A DNA stretch of 64,000 nucleotides. Source: Brevundimonas sp. SORGH_AS_0993. Lineage in GTDB: Bacteria; Pseudomonadota; Alphaproteobacteria; Caulobacterales; Caulobacteraceae. How positions within the stretch are numbered: position 1 is the first letter of the stretch; every line of letters starts with the position of its first letter. Below are positions 17,159-26,569 of this stretch, piece after piece. The notes beneath the pieces are model-generated. The model was not told where the DNA came from, searched no databases, and worked only from the letters and a program-made list of their open reading frames with translations. Position numbers and translations under genes: made by a program. Location of the stretch: assembly GCF_030818545.1 (NCBI RefSeq), contig NZ_JAUTAH010000001.1, forward strand, positions 2,113,001-2,177,000. The letters are read 5' to 3'.

Positions 17159-17350
17159 TCAGCCCCGCTTCGACGCCCGACGGAAGGCGGGTTTGGCCAG
17201 GGCCACATTGCGCGCGGCGACCGCCTTTTCCTCGGCCTTGGCGCCGGGCTGGGCGCCGAAGCCATGGCCGGTCTTGGCCTTCTTGGCCTTCTTGGCCGCC
17301 AGGGCGGCCTTCAGCTTGTCGGCGGGGCTCGGTGTGTCAGGTTCGGTCAT
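17159..17350 (-). CDS. small lysine/alanine-rich protein, 63 aa
   Basis: A short protein from ATG 17350 with AGGG about 10 nt upstream. It is dominated by Lys and Ala (KLKAALAAKKAKKAKTGHG) and ends in a basic KPAFRRASKRG tail, suggesting a disordered, nucleic-acid-binding or chaperone-like peptide. It lies 27 bp downstream of parB on the same strand, so it probably shares the parAB transcript. I recall similar unnamed proteins beside parB in Caulobacterales but cannot confirm this here. Function is unknown. Confidence 0.6.
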   Translation of the reverse strand: MTEPDTPSPADKLKAALAAKKAKKAKTGHGFGAQPGAKAEEKAVAARNVALAKPAFRRASKRG

Positions 17351-17377
17351 GCCCAAGCCCTTAGCACATTGCGCGCC

Positions 17378-18268
17378 TCAACCCCGCATCAAACGCCGAC
17401 ACAGGTCGTCCAACTGTTCCAGGGTGCCATAGCGGATGGTCAGCTCGCCCTTGCCGTTCCGGTCGGTCAGCTGGACGTTCAGGCCAAGGGCGTCGGCCAG
17501 ATCCTGCTGCAGGGCGGCCACGTCGGCCGCGCCTTCGGTGCCCCCCTTCGCTCCGCCCGTCCGCGCCTTGGCCGACTTGGGGCCTTCGACCGCGCGCCGC
17601 GCCAGGGCCTCGGTCTCACGCACGCTCAGCCCGTCCACGAAGGCGATGTCGGCCAGCTGCGCCGGGTCGGGCGTGTTGATCAGGGCACGCGCATGACCCG
17701 CCGTCAACTTGCCCTCGCGCACATAGAACAGCACCCGTTCCGGCAGTTGCAGCAGCCGCAGCGTGTTGGCCACATGGCTGCGGCTCTTGCCGACCACGCC
17801 GGCCACCGCGTCCTGGGTGCGGCCGAACCGCTCCATCAGCACGCGATAGGCCTCGGCCTCTTCCAACGGATTCAGGTCGGCGCGCTGGACGTTCTCGACG
17901 ATGGCGACCTCGAACACCTCCACGTCGTCCATCTCGTGGACCACGATCGGCACCTCGGTCAGGCGCGCGGCCTGGGAAGCGCGCCAGCGCCGCTCGCCGG
18001 CGATGATCTGCCAGACCCCGTCCTCGCCCGGCTGGGTCCGCACCAGGATCGGCTGCAGCACGCCCTTGTCGCGGATCGAGGCCGTCAGTTCCTCTAGGTC
18101 TTCCTGACGGAAGGTCTTGCGCGGCTGGTCGGGATTGGGCTTCAGGCTTTCGATCGGCACGCGGCGCACGCCCGCAGGGGCCGGCGCGTCCGATGTGACC
18201 GGCGCCTCGGCGTTCTCGCCCAGCAATGCCGACAGGCCGCGGCCCAAACCTCTTTGTCGTTCAGCCAA
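17378..18268 (-). CDS. parB: chromosome-partitioning protein ParB
   Basis: CTP-dependent DNA clamp that loads at parS and spreads to build the centromere complex (296 aa). The N-terminal RGLGRGLSALLG peptide is the usual ParA-stimulating segment. The CTP-binding core includes GERRWRAS (91-98) and ENVQR (125-129). The central helix-turn-helix around VGKSRSHVANTLRLL reads parS, and the C-terminal dimer domain ends in LDDLCRRLM. It sits 40 bp downstream of parA, and four parS sites lie within 5 kb upstream, towards the origin. Confidence 0.97.
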   Translation of the reverse strand: MAERQRGLGRGLSALLGENAEAPVTSDAPAPAGVRRVPIESLKPNPDQPRKTFRQEDLEELTASIRDKGVLQPILVRTQPGEDGVWQIIAGERRWRASQAARLTEVPIVVHEMDDVEVFEVAIVENVQRADLNPLEEAEAYRVLMERFGRTQDAVAGVVGKSRSHVANTLRLLQLPERVLFYVREGKLTAGHARALINTPDPAQLADIAFVDGLSVRETEALARRAVEGPKSAKARTGGAKGGTEGAADVAALQQDLADALGLNVQLTDRNGKGELTIRYGTLEQLDDLCRRLMRG

Positions 18269-18308
18269 GATACTGTTTCCGTTTCTTCTATTGTTCAGGC
18301 CGCCGATT

Positions 18309-19127
18309 TCAGGCCGCCAGCTTGGTCCGTTCGCGCTCGCGCTTCACCACTTCCTTGGCCAGGCGCACATAGGCCTGACTGCCCGCGCATTTCAGGTCGT
18401 AGATCAGGGCCGGCTTGCCGAAGGACGGCGCCTCGGCGACCCGCACGTTGCGCGGAATCACGCTGTCATAGACCTTGTCGCCGAAATGGGCCCGCACATC
18501 GTTCGCCACCTGTCCGGACAGGGCGCTGCGCCGGTCGTACATGGTCAAGATCAGGCCCTGGATTTCCAGCGCCGGGTTCAGGCTGTGCTTGACCATGTCG
18601 ATGGTCCTCATCAACTGGCTCAGACCTTCCAGGGCGAAGAATTCGCACTGCAGCGGCACCAGGACCGCATCCGCCGCCGCCATGGCGTTCAGCGTCAGAA
18701 GGTTCAGCGACGGGGGACAGTCGATCAGCACATAGTCATACGCGGTAGGGCCGCTGTCATGGACGCGCAGCGCGTCCCGCAGCCGATAGGAGCGGCGATC
18801 CGCCTGGCTCAATTCGATCTCCACGCCCGACATGTCGGCGTCGGCCGGCACGATCCACAGGCCCGGCACCGTCGTCTCGACCGCCGCATCGTCGATGGAG
18901 CGTTGATCCACCACCACGTCATAGATGGTGACGCGACGTGTTTCACGTGGAACACCCAGGCCCGTGGAGGCGTTGCCCTGCGGGTCCATGTCCACGATCA
19001 GCACCTTTTCACCGATGGCGGCCAGGGCGGTGCCCAGGTTGATGGCCGTGGTCGTCTTGCCGACCCCGCCCTTCTGATTGGACACGGCAAGCACGCGAGC
19101 AGGCTTTTTAGCGCGTTGTGCGGACAC
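18309..19127 (-). CDS. parA: chromosome-partitioning ATPase ParA
   Basis: Deviant-Walker ATPase that forms the DNA-bound gradient moving ParB-parS complexes (272 aa). Walker A is KGGVGKTT (19-26) with the signature first Lys, followed by VDMDPQGNAS (about 45-54), LIDCPPSLN, and GLILTMYDRR. Basic residues in the C-terminal half fit non-specific DNA binding. The MSA-type start at 19127 is like the Caulobacter protein and overlaps the rsmG 3' end by 20 bp, which suggests transcription from upstream of rsmG or from a promoter inside it. A parS site lies within the coding sequence (18939-18954). Confidence 0.97.
   Translation of the reverse strand: MSAQRAKKPARVLAVSNQKGGVGKTTTAINLGTALAAIGEKVLIVDMDPQGNASTGLGVPRETRRVTIYDVVVDQRSIDDAAVETTVPGLWIVPADADMSGVEIELSQADRRSYRLRDALRVHDSGPTAYDYVLIDCPPSLNLLTLNAMAAADAVLVPLQCEFFALEGLSQLMRTIDMVKHSLNPALEIQGLILTMYDRRSALSGQVANDVRAHFGDKVYDSVIPRNVRVAEAPSFGKPALIYDLKCAGSQAYVRLAKEVVKRERERTKLAA
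18939..18954. promoter_or_regulatory. parS site 1 (inside parA)
   Basis: TGTTTCACGTGGAACA matches the canonical 16-bp ParB palindrome TGTTTCACGTGAAACA at 15 of 16 positions. Confidence 0.85.
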
Positions 19128-19740
19128 GGCGAAGGCTCCGAATGGTCACGATGCGGCCGCGCGGGTCGCTTTGCGACGGGGCCAGTTCAGCGTCGAAATG
19201 CCAGGATTTGCGGGCCTCGATCAACTCCGATTCCGCCTTCTCGCCCTTCAGAAACAAACCTTGTGCACCCCTTTCGAAGTAGGGCTGTGCATAACCCAGC
19301 AACCGGTCCATCGGGGCCACGGCCCGCGCCGTGACGACATCGCACGTCACGCTCTGCGCCTCGGCCCGGCCGTTCAGAACCGTGGCCGGGAGCTTCAGGG
19401 TATCGACGATCTCCTGCAGGAAGCGGCACCGCTTCCCCAGGCTGTCGATCAGCCAGACATGGGCCCCGTCCCTCCCCTTCGACAGAATGGTCAGGACCAC
19501 GCCCGGAAACCCCGCCCCGGCGCCCAGGTCGGCCCAGGTCCGGGCGTCCGGCGCATGGGCCAGCAGTTGCGCGCTGTCCCAGGCGTGGCGGTTCCAAAAA
19601 TCGGGCAGGCTGTCGGGCCCCACCAGGTTCATCACCGCATTCGCCTCGGTCAAACGCACGCGGAAAGCCTCCAGATCGGCCATCTGCTGTTCGCTGGCGC
19701 CCGTCTTCGCCTGGAAGACAGCCCTTTCGGCCTCCAGCAT
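19108..19740 (-). CDS. rsmG: 16S rRNA m7G527 methyltransferase RsmG (GidB)
   Basis: SAM-dependent methyltransferase modifying G527 of 16S rRNA (210 aa). It has the family N-terminal helix, NLVGPDSLPDFWNRHAWDSA (counterpart of the NLT...I..RH.DS motif), and the SAM-binding DLGAGAGFPG. The start codon at 19740 overlaps the last base of the mnmG stop (ATGA junction), so the two genes are translationally coupled in an mnmG-rsmG-parA-parB run. This order is conserved next to replication origins in many bacteria. Confidence 0.95.
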   Translation of the reverse strand: MLEAERAVFQAKTGASEQQMADLEAFRVRLTEANAVMNLVGPDSLPDFWNRHAWDSAQLLAHAPDARTWADLGAGAGFPGVVLTILSKGRDGAHVWLIDSLGKRCRFLQEIVDTLKLPATVLNGRAEAQSVTCDVVTARAVAPMDRLLGYAQPYFERGAQGLFLKGEKAESELIEARKSWHFDAELAPSQSDPRGRIVTIRSLRRVRTTR

Positions 19741-21620
19741 CAGGCGGCCGCCACGGTGCGCGGCGCCCGCTTCACATGGGCCAAAAGGGCGGTCAGGGCG
19801 CCCGGCGTCATGCCCTCGATACGGCCGGCCTGACCCAGGGTGCGGGGCTGGATGCGGATCAGCTTCTCGCGCACCTCGTTCGACAGACCGCCGATGGAGC
19901 CATAGTCCAGGTCGGGCGGCAGTTGCAGCCCCTCTTCCGTTCGAAGCGCCTCGGCCTCCACCGCCTGTCGGTCCAGATAGTTGGCGTAGCCGGCGTCGAT
20001 CTCGATTTGCTCGCGGATGTCGTCGCTCCAGCGGGCGATGGCCGGATGGACGGAAAGAAATCGATCCAGCGACACGCCGGGGAAGGCCAGAAGCTCGCGC
20101 ATCGAGCGGCGGCGGCCGTCGGCGTTGACGGCGATGCCCAGGGCTTTGGCCTCGTTTGGCGTGAAAAGGGTTTCACGTGAAACGCGACCCGCTTCGGCCA
20201 ACTGCGCCGCCTTCGCCTCGAACCGCGCGCGCCTCTGAGCGCCCACGATCCCGAGCTCGATCCCCAGCGACGTTAGCCTTTGATCGGCGTTGTCGGCTCT
20301 CAGCGTCAGCCGATACTCGGCCCGGCTGGTGAACATGCGATAGGGCTCGGTCACGCCGCGCGTCACCAGATCGTCGATCATCACCCCTATATAGGCCTGG
20401 TCCCGACCCAGAACGACCGCGCCCTGCCCCGCCGCCGCGCGCGCCGCATTCAGCCCGGCCATCAGCCCCTGCGCCGCCGCCTCCTCATAGCCGGTCGTGC
20501 CGTTGATCTGGCCGGCCAGATAGAGCCCCGGCCGCTTCTTGACCTCCAGCGCCGGGCTCAACTCGCGCGGATCAACATAGTCGTATTCGATGGCGTACCC
20601 ATAGCGGAACACCTCGACCGCCTCCAGACCGGGGATGGTCCGCAGGAAGGCCAGTTGGGTCGCCTCGCTGACGGACGTGGAAACGCCGTTGGGATAGACG
20701 GTCGGATCGTCCAGACCTTCGGGCTCCAGGAAGATCTGATGGCTGGTCTTGTCGGCGAACCGCACCACCTTGTCCTCGATCGAGGGACAGTAGCGGGGCC
20801 CCCGACCCGACAGCCGACCGCCATAGACGGCGCTCTCGCCCAGGTTCTCGGCGATGATGCGGTGGGTCTCCTCCGTCGTATGGGTCACGCCGCAGGCGAT
20901 CTGCGGCACGGTGATCCGGTCGGTCAGGAACGAAAAGGCGGACGGCGTCCGATCCGCCTGCTGCGTCTCCAGTCGATCCCAGGCGATGGTCCGGCCGTCC
21001 AGTCGCGCGGGCGTGCCGGTCTTCAGCCGCCCCATCGTCAGGTCCGCCACATGCAGATCGGCCGCCAGTCCGGTCGACGGCGCCTCGCCATGACGCCCTG
21101 CGGGAATACGGTCCTCACCCCGATGGATCACGCCGTTCAGGAAGGTGCCGGTCGTCAGGACGACGGCGCCCGCGCGGATCGTTTCCCCCGCCCCGGTCGT
21201 CACACCGACCACGCGGTCTCGGTCCAGGACCAGGCTCTCGGCCGTACCCGCCTTCAGAGTCAAGTTCGGCGTCCCGGCCAGTTCGGCCTGCATCGCCTCG
21301 CGGTACAGACGGCGGTCGATCTGGCTGCGCGGTCCGCGCACGGCCGCCCCCTTGGATCGGTTCAGCAGGCGAAACTGAATGCCAGACACATCGGCCAGCC
21401 GGCCCATGACACCATCCAGCGCATCGATCTCCCGCACCAGATGGCCCTTGCCCAGGCCGCCGATAGCCGGGTTGCAACTCATTTCGCCGACGGTTTCCAG
21501 CTTCTGGGTCAACAGAATCGTGCGCGCTCCAGCGCGGGCCGAGGCGGCAGCGGCTTCACAGCCGGCGTGGCCGCCGCCGATGACGACGACATCGAAGGAG
21601 AGATCGGTGAGGGAGGACAT
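19740..21620 (-). CDS. mnmG: tRNA uridine-5-carboxymethylaminomethyl modification enzyme MnmG (GidA)
   Basis: FAD-dependent partner of MnmE that modifies wobble uridine 34 in certain tRNAs (626 aa). The N-terminus has the dinucleotide fold [12 protein letters not shown] (about 12-23). The family stretches [31 protein letters not shown] and [14 protein letters not shown] follow, then a helical C-terminal domain that docks MnmE. The coding sequence carries a parS site (20169-20184). The gene starts 94 bp downstream of the mnmE stop, with another parS between the two. Confidence 0.97.
   Translation of the reverse strand: MSSLTDLSFDVVVIGGGHAGCEAAAASARAGARTILLTQKLETVGEMSCNPAIGGLGKGHLVREIDALDGVMGRLADVSGIQFRLLNRSKGAAVRGPRSQIDRRLYREAMQAELAGTPNLTLKAGTAESLVLDRDRVVGVTTGAGETIRAGAVVLTTGTFLNGVIHRGEDRIPAGRHGEAPSTGLAADLHVADLTMGRLKTGTPARLDGRTIAWDRLETQQADRTPSAFSFLTDRITVPQIACGVTHTTEETHRIIAENLGESAVYGGRLSGRGPRYCPSIEDKVVRFADKTSHQIFLEPEGLDDPTVYPNGVSTSVSEATQLAFLRTIPGLEAVEVFRYGYAIEYDYVDPRELSPALEVKKRPGLYLAGQINGTTGYEEAAAQGLMAGLNAARAAAGQGAVVLGRDQAYIGVMIDDLVTRGVTEPYRMFTSRAEYRLTLRADNADQRLTSLGIELGIVGAQRRARFEAKAAQLAEAGRVSRETLFTPNEAKALGIAVNADGRRRSMRELLAFPGVSLDRFLSVHPAIARWSDDIREQIEIDAGYANYLDRQAVEAEALRTEEGLQLPPDLDYGSIGGLSNEVREKLIRIQPRTLGQAGRIEGMTPGALTALLAHVKRAPRTVAAA
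20169..20184. promoter_or_regulatory. parS site 2 (inside mnmG)
   Basis: GGTTTCACGTGAAACG keeps the perfect 14-bp core palindrome GTTTCACGTGAAAC of parS; only the outermost pair differs from the consensus. Confidence 0.88.
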
Positions 21621-21692
21621 TCGCGTCCCATAGTCCAGATCGGGCTATTTCGCCAGCGCGAGGAGAGAAGGGGATGGCGGCCTGACCGACGG

Positions 21693-21708
21693 TGTTTCAC
21701 GTGAAACG
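21693..21708. promoter_or_regulatory. parS site 3 (between mnmE and mnmG)
   Basis: TGTTTCACGTGAAACG matches the 16-bp consensus at 15 positions. It lies between the mnmG start and the mnmE stop. Confidence 0.9.
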
Positions 21709-21714
21709 CCGGCC

Positions 21715-23022
21715 CTACTTGCCGATACAGAAGGTTGAAAAGACCTGCCCCAGAATGTCTTCCACCCCGATGGCCCCCGTCACACGGGACAGGGCGTCAG
21801 CCGCACGGCGCAGATCGTCGCCGGCCATCTCGGGCGCCACCTCCAGGGCGCTGCGGGCCGCCTGAACCGCACCCAGGGCCTCGGCCAACCGCAGGCGATG
21901 GCGTTCCCGCGTTACTGCGGGGAAGTCGGCGCCGGACAGGTCCGTTGCCAGACGCGCGGCGATCCAGTCCCGCAACACGGCCAACCCCTGCCCCGTCGCC
22001 GTACTGACCGACAAAGCTGCGAAGGCCGGGTCGTGAACGACCGCGCCCTGGTCCGCCTTGTTCGCCACGATCAGGTCGCCAGGGCGGACGTAGTCGGCGG
22101 CGGTTCCAGCAGGATCGCCCGGGGCCCGGACCCACAGGCGAAGATCCGCCTGTTCGGCGCGCTGGCGGGCGCGGCGCACCCCTTCCGCTTCCACCGGATC
22201 ATCGCTGTCGCGCAGGCCGGCCGTATCGGACAGGGTCACGGCGTAGCCGCCGATGATCAGGTCGGCATCCAGCACATCCCGGGTCGTGCCGGCGATAGGC
22301 GTGACGATGGCCGCTTCCCGCGCGACCAGGGCGTTGAACAGCGACGACTTGCCCGCATTCGTCTCTCCGATCAGCACGATGCGATAACCGTCTCTGACCC
22401 GCTCGCCGCGTCGGCCCGTCTCCACGGCGCGGCTCAGATCCTCGGCCAACCGATCCAGCACCGGCCCGGCGGTGCGGGCCAGATTGTCCGGCACCTCCTC
22501 GTCGGGAAAGTCGATCTCGGCCTCGACCAAGGCCAGGGCCTGGAGCAGATCACGCCGGAAGCCGGCATAGGTCTCGCTGAGTCGACCATCCAGCTGGCCA
22601 AGGGCCTGTTTCGCCTGGGCCGTGGTTTCGGCGTCGATCAGGTCGGCCACCGCCTCGGCCTGGGTCAGGTCCATCCGACCGTTCTGGAAAGCGCGGCGCG
22701 TGAACTCCCCCGGCTCTGCGGGCCGGACGCCCAGATCGATCAGGGCGCGGCTGGCCGCCTCCACCACCGCCCGGCCGCCATGCAGATGCAGTTCAGCGGC
22801 GTCTTCGCCCGTATAGCTGTTGGGCGCGACGAAGCGCAGGACCAGCGCCTGGTCGATGACCGCGCCGTCGTGGATCAGGTCGCGCACGGCCGCCAGGCGA
22901 GGCTTCAATCGCGTGGCGCCCAGAGCTGTCAGGGTCGCATCGACCGCAGGCCCGGACAGGCGGATCACGGCGATAGCCCCGCGACCGGGCGGGGTGGCCA
23001 GAGCGAAGATGGTGTCGGTCAT
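21715..23022 (-). CDS. mnmE: tRNA modification GTPase MnmE (TrmE)
   Basis: Potassium-activated GTPase that works with MnmG on tRNA wobble uridines (435 aa). The N-terminal tetrahydrofolate-binding domain begins MTDTIFALATPPGRGAIAVI. The inserted G domain has GETNAGKS (219-226) and DTAGLRDSDD. The protein ends in FSTFCIGK, the family C-x-G-K tail that carries the catalytic Cys. The start at 23022 was preferred over an upstream in-frame ATG because it matches the family opening. The DUF6489 gene lies 45 bp upstream on the same strand. Confidence 0.96.
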   Translation of the reverse strand: MTDTIFALATPPGRGAIAVIRLSGPAVDATLTALGATRLKPRLAAVRDLIHDGAVIDQALVLRFVAPNSYTGEDAAELHLHGGRAVVEAASRALIDLGVRPAEPGEFTRRAFQNGRMDLTQAEAVADLIDAETTAQAKQALGQLDGRLSETYAGFRRDLLQALALVEAEIDFPDEEVPDNLARTAGPVLDRLAEDLSRAVETGRRGERVRDGYRIVLIGETNAGKSSLFNALVAREAAIVTPIAGTTRDVLDADLIIGGYAVTLSDTAGLRDSDDPVEAEGVRRARQRAEQADLRLWVRAPGDPAGTAADYVRPGDLIVANKADQGAVVHDPAFAALSVSTATGQGLAVLRDWIAARLATDLSGADFPAVTRERHRLRLAEALGAVQAARSALEVAPEMAGDDLRRAADALSRVTGAIGVEDILGQVFSTFCIGK

Positions 23023-23067
23023 GATGGGCGGCCGCCTCTCAGCCGGCACTGAGCGGACCGGCGGGGT

Positions 23068-23292
23068 TCACTTGACGGCGGCTTCCATCAGGCGACGAAA
23101 TTGGTCTTGGGCCTGAAGGCCGAAGCTGGTCCATGTCTTCATCAGCTCTTCGGGCTGCATCGCCGCGACATTGGCCTGCATCCGCTTCTGCATCTCGGAC
23201 ACCATGGCCTCGTTCAAGGGCGCGACGTCGGGCAGGCCCAGAAAGGCCCGCGCCTCGGCCGGTGTGCAGTCCACCTCGACATTGATTTTCAT
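23068..23292 (-). CDS. DUF6489-type small protein
   Basis: A 74-residue protein from ATG 23292, preceded by GGAGA. It begins MKINVEVDCTPAEARAFLGLPDV and continues with a Met/Gln-rich amphipathic helix (VSEMQKRMQANVAAM) and a C-terminal FRRLMEAAV. I recognise the DCTPxEARxFLGLPDV opening as DUF6489, common between mnmE and rho in alphaproteobacteria; the helix is somewhat phasin-like. Function is unknown. A parS site lies just upstream (23305-23320), so ParB loading could affect its expression (inference). Confidence 0.75.
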   Translation of the reverse strand: MKINVEVDCTPAEARAFLGLPDVAPLNEAMVSEMQKRMQANVAAMQPEELMKTWTSFGLQAQDQFRRLMEAAVK

Positions 23293-23304
23293 CGCACTGT
23301 CTCC

Positions 23305-23320
23305 TGTTTCATGTGAAACA
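23305..23320. promoter_or_regulatory. parS site 4 (upstream of the DUF6489 gene)
   Basis: TGTTTCATGTGAAACA differs from the consensus only at one central base. It is 12 bp upstream of the DUF6489 start codon and is the parS nearest the origin in this window. Confidence 0.8.
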
Positions 23321-23395
23321 TGTCTGTGCTCTCCCAACGCCAGCGCAACTCAGGCGACTGTTCGAGGCGCCGACCCTGCCCGCGATGGCGCCCGA

Positions 23396-24820
23396 TCAGG
23401 TGTTCATGGACTGGAAGAAGTCGGCGTTGTTCTTGGACTGACGCAACTTGTCGAGCAGGAACTCGATCGCGTCCTGCGGCCCCATGGGGTTCAGGATGCG
23501 GCGCAGAACATAGGTCTTGGCCAGCTGATCCTTGGGCGTGATCAGATCTTCCTTGCGGGTGCCGGACTTCAGCACGTCGATGGCGGGGAAGATGCGCTTG
23601 TCCGCCACCTTGCGGTCCAGCACGATTTCCGAGTTGCCGGTGCCCTTGAACTCTTCGAAGATCACCTCGTCCATGCGGCTGCCGGTGTCGATCAGGGCCG
23701 TGGCGATGATGGTCAGCGAACCGCCCTGCTCCACATTGCGCGCGGCGCCGAAGAAGCGCTTGGGCCGCTGCAGGGCGTTGGCGTCGACGCCGCCCGTCAG
23801 CACCTTGCCCGACGACGGGACGGTGGCGTTATAGGCGCGGCCCAGGCGGGTGATGGAGTCCAGCAGGATCACCACGTCCTTCTTGTGCTCGACCAGACGC
23901 TTGGCCTTTTCGATCACCATTTCGGCGACGGCGACGTGGCGCGTGGCGGGCTCGTCGAAGGTGGAAGCCACGACCTCGCCCTTCACCGTGCGCTGCATGT
24001 CGGTGACTTCTTCCGGGCGCTCGTCGATCAGGAGGACGATCAGGAAGACCTCGGGGTGGTTCTTCTCGATCGACTTGGCGATGTTCTGCAGCATCACCGT
24101 CTTGCCGACGCGCGGCGGGGCCACGATCAGGCAGCGCTGACCCTTGCCCAGCGGGGCGACGATGTCGATGACCCGGCCCGATCGGTCCTTCAGGGTCGGG
24201 TCCTGGATTTCCATGTGCAGCCGCTCCTCGGGATAGAGGGGCGTCAGGTTGTCGAACAGGACCTTGGTCTTGACCAGTTCCGGGTCTTCCAGATTGATCG
24301 TGTCGACCTTCAGCAGGGCGAAGTAGCGTTCGCCCTCGCGCGGGCCGCGCACGGCGCCGTGGACGGTGTCGCCCGACCGCAGGCCGAAGCGGCGAATCTG
24401 GGACGGCGACACATAGATATCGTCCGGCCCCGGAAGATAGTTGGCGTCGGAACTGCGCAGGAAGCCGAAACCGTCGGGCAGGATTTCCAGCACGCCGTCG
24501 GCGATGATCTCGACTTCCTCGTCCGACAGAGCCTTGAGGATGGCGAACAGCAGATCCTGCTTGCGCAGATTCGAGGCGTTCTCGACCTCCAGCTGTTCGG
24601 CGAAGGCCACGAGATCGGCCGGCGTCTTCTCGTTCAGCTCCGCCAAGGTGATGCGGCCGTTGGGAACGACGGGTTCGCCGTCCTCTTCGTCCTCGGCCGT
24701 CGTGTCCACGCCGGAATCGGCGCCGGCGGCCTCGCCCGGCTCATGGGCGGCGCCGTGATGGGCGGGTTCGAGGGCTTCGACCTCGGGGGAATCGGTGTCG
24801 GTGTCGCGGACGTCGGTCAT
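23396..24820 (-). CDS. rho: transcription termination factor Rho
   Basis: Hexameric RNA translocase that ends transcription (474 aa). It contains an N-terminal helical part, the RNA-binding cold-shock-like segment around [25 protein letters not shown], and the ATPase with P-loop APPRVGKT (234-241), followed by [12 protein letters not shown] and [14 protein letters not shown]. The first ~55 residues are an extra acidic, Glu/Asp/Ala-rich stretch absent from the shortest Rho proteins. A 223-bp leader separates it from hemJ; Rho often controls its own leader (family knowledge, not shown here). Confidence 0.97.
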   Translation of the reverse strand: MTDVRDTDTDSPEVEALEPAHHGAAHEPGEAAGADSGVDTTAEDEEDGEPVVPNGRITLAELNEKTPADLVAFAEQLEVENASNLRKQDLLFAILKALSDEEVEIIADGVLEILPDGFGFLRSSDANYLPGPDDIYVSPSQIRRFGLRSGDTVHGAVRGPREGERYFALLKVDTINLEDPELVKTKVLFDNLTPLYPEERLHMEIQDPTLKDRSGRVIDIVAPLGKGQRCLIVAPPRVGKTVMLQNIAKSIEKNHPEVFLIVLLIDERPEEVTDMQRTVKGEVVASTFDEPATRHVAVAEMVIEKAKRLVEHKKDVVILLDSITRLGRAYNATVPSSGKVLTGGVDANALQRPKRFFGAARNVEQGGSLTIIATALIDTGSRMDEVIFEEFKGTGNSEIVLDRKVADKRIFPAIDVLKSGTRKEDLITPKDQLAKTYVLRRILNPMGPQDAIEFLLDKLRQSKNNADFFQSMNT

Positions 24821-25043
24821 GATGCAGGCTCGCGGGCGCGCACCGGGGCGGTGCGGCGTCGGGTCTCGGAATGGTCTGGCCCTGGGGCCGGAAGGGAGGG
24901 CGCGACGGGCTCCCGCCGATCAAGGCCAGCGGGCGTCGCGAAGAGAGAGGGACCGCCGGTCAGGCCGAACGGTTCGCGGCCAGCGAAACCACAGGCGGAC
25001 CTGCGGGTCAAGCGGCGCCGCACAAGCCAGGGTCAGCCGACGA

Positions 25044-25511
25044 TCAGCGGAACGTCCACTCCGTCGTCACCGACAGCACCATGACGATGGCCAGCAGGAA
25101 CGGGATCTCGTTGGTCATACGCCAGAACTTGCCGGAGTATTTCGACGCGCCGGCGGCGATCTTCCTGCGCTGGGCGGCCAGGAAGCCGTGCCAGCCGCTG
25201 AGCAGGACCACGCCGGTCAGCTTGGCGATCATCCAGGGTTCGGCGAGAAAGCCCACACCGCGCGCGGCGACGTCCAGATGGATCAGCCACAGACCGAAAC
25301 CCCAAGCCAGGATCATGGCCGGGTTCAGGATGATGCGTAAAAGCCGGGTCTGCCACTGACGCAGCAGGGCCTGCATCTCGCCGCGCAAGGGCTCGGGCTT
25401 GGCGTTCTGCTCGGCGTCATAGGCGTAAAGGCGCGGCAGGAACAACAGACCGGCCATCCAGGCGATCACCGCCAGAATGTGCAGGCCGCGCGCGGTGTCA
25501 TAGGCGTTCAT
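25044..25511 (-). CDS. hemJ: protoporphyrinogen IX oxidase HemJ
   Basis: Membrane-bound oxidase for the penultimate haem step in bacteria lacking HemG/HemY (155 aa). Four hydrophobic helices are visible, with the conserved His in GLHILAVIAWMAGLLFLPRL (H11) and the second-helix segment AWGFGLWLIH. WHGFLAAQRRK and KFWRMTNEIPFLLAIVMV near the end fit the family. Its start overlaps the hemH 3' end by 4 bases, giving a hemE-hemH-hemJ operon that leads away from the origin. Confidence 0.92.
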   Translation of the reverse strand: MNAYDTARGLHILAVIAWMAGLLFLPRLYAYDAEQNAKPEPLRGEMQALLRQWQTRLLRIILNPAMILAWGFGLWLIHLDVAARGVGFLAEPWMIAKLTGVVLLSGWHGFLAAQRRKIAAGASKYSGKFWRMTNEIPFLLAIVMVLSVTTEWTFR

Positions 25512-26569
25512 GCCGCATCCTTTGCGTGACGATGGGGACAGGCCTTCCAGCCCGCCTTGCAGCCCAGACCGAACGGGGCGACCCCGGTGCGGGACAGAGC
25601 ATCGCGGGCCGCGTCGGCCAGAGCCTCGATGAACAACGGTTCGATCCCCACCGCCGGCGCCCGCAGATAGGGACTGGCCCCCTTTTCATGGGCCAGTTCG
25701 CCGTATTCGATGTCCAACTCCACCAGGGTCTCGATATGTTCGGAGACAAAGGCGATGGGGGTGATGACGACGCCCACCCCGTCCTTGGCCGCCTGTTCGA
25801 TGGCGTCCGGCGTCGAGGGGCCTAGCCATTTCATCGGTCCCACCCGGCTCTGATAGCAGATGGCGTGGTCGATGGGGCCGCGCCGGGCCTCGATGGCGGC
25901 GACCACGGCGGAGACCGTGGTTTCTATCTGTTCCTGATAGGGATCGCCCTTCGCCGTCACCAGCTTCTCGGGGATGCCGTGGGCCGAGAACAGCACCCGC
26001 ACGGGCCGACCGGCCGCCTCGTCCAGCTTTTCGCCTATGGCCTGGGCCTGGGCCTCGATCCAGCCGGTCGCGGCCGGATAGCAGCAGACGGCGCGGCTGA
26101 CGCCCGGCCCGGCGTAGGCGGCGGCCCAGGCCCTGAACGAAGACTGGGTCGTGGTGGTCGAGAACTGAGGGTAAAGCGGCAACAGCACCACCTCGTCCGG
26201 CCCGAAGGCCGCCACATCGGCGGCCGTCTCCTCGGTCAGGGGGCTCCAGTAGCGCATGGCGATGAAGACCCGCACCGTATCGGCGTCCAGGCGGCCGTTC
26301 AGCACGGCTTCCAGAGCTTCGGCCTGGCGACGGGTTTCGGACAGCAGGGGCGATCCCCCGCCCATCAGGGCGTAGTTCGCCTGGGCGCCGGCCTCGCGCC
26401 TGCTGGAGATCAGTCGCGCCAACGGCGTGCGCACGATCCCGGGAAGGCCGATGATGGCCGGATCGTTGAACAGGTTGAACAGGAAGGGTTTGACCGAAGC
26501 CTGGTCGTCCGGTCCGCCCAGATTGAACAGCACCACCGCGATGCGACGCCCTGGCTTCGCTCCCGTCAT
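25508..26569 (-). CDS. hemH: ferrochelatase
   Basis: Inserts Fe(II) into protoporphyrin IX, the last haem step (353 aa). Family landmarks are VLFNLGGPD at the N-terminus, MRYWSPLTEE, PLYPQFSTTTTQSS, the catalytic His in LFSAHGIPEK, YQSRVGPMKWLGPST, and PIAFVSEHIETLVELDIEY. The start at 26569 gives an ATGA overlap with the hemE stop, indicating translational coupling. An upstream in-frame extension into hemE is rejected. Confidence 0.96.
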   Translation of the reverse strand: MTGAKPGRRIAVVLFNLGGPDDQASVKPFLFNLFNDPAIIGLPGIVRTPLARLISSRREAGAQANYALMGGGSPLLSETRRQAEALEAVLNGRLDADTVRVFIAMRYWSPLTEETAADVAAFGPDEVVLLPLYPQFSTTTTQSSFRAWAAAYAGPGVSRAVCCYPAATGWIEAQAQAIGEKLDEAAGRPVRVLFSAHGIPEKLVTAKGDPYQEQIETTVSAVVAAIEARRGPIDHAICYQSRVGPMKWLGPSTPDAIEQAAKDGVGVVITPIAFVSEHIETLVELDIEYGELAHEKGASPYLRAPAVGIEPLFIEALADAARDALSRTGVAPFGLGCKAGWKACPHRHAKDAA

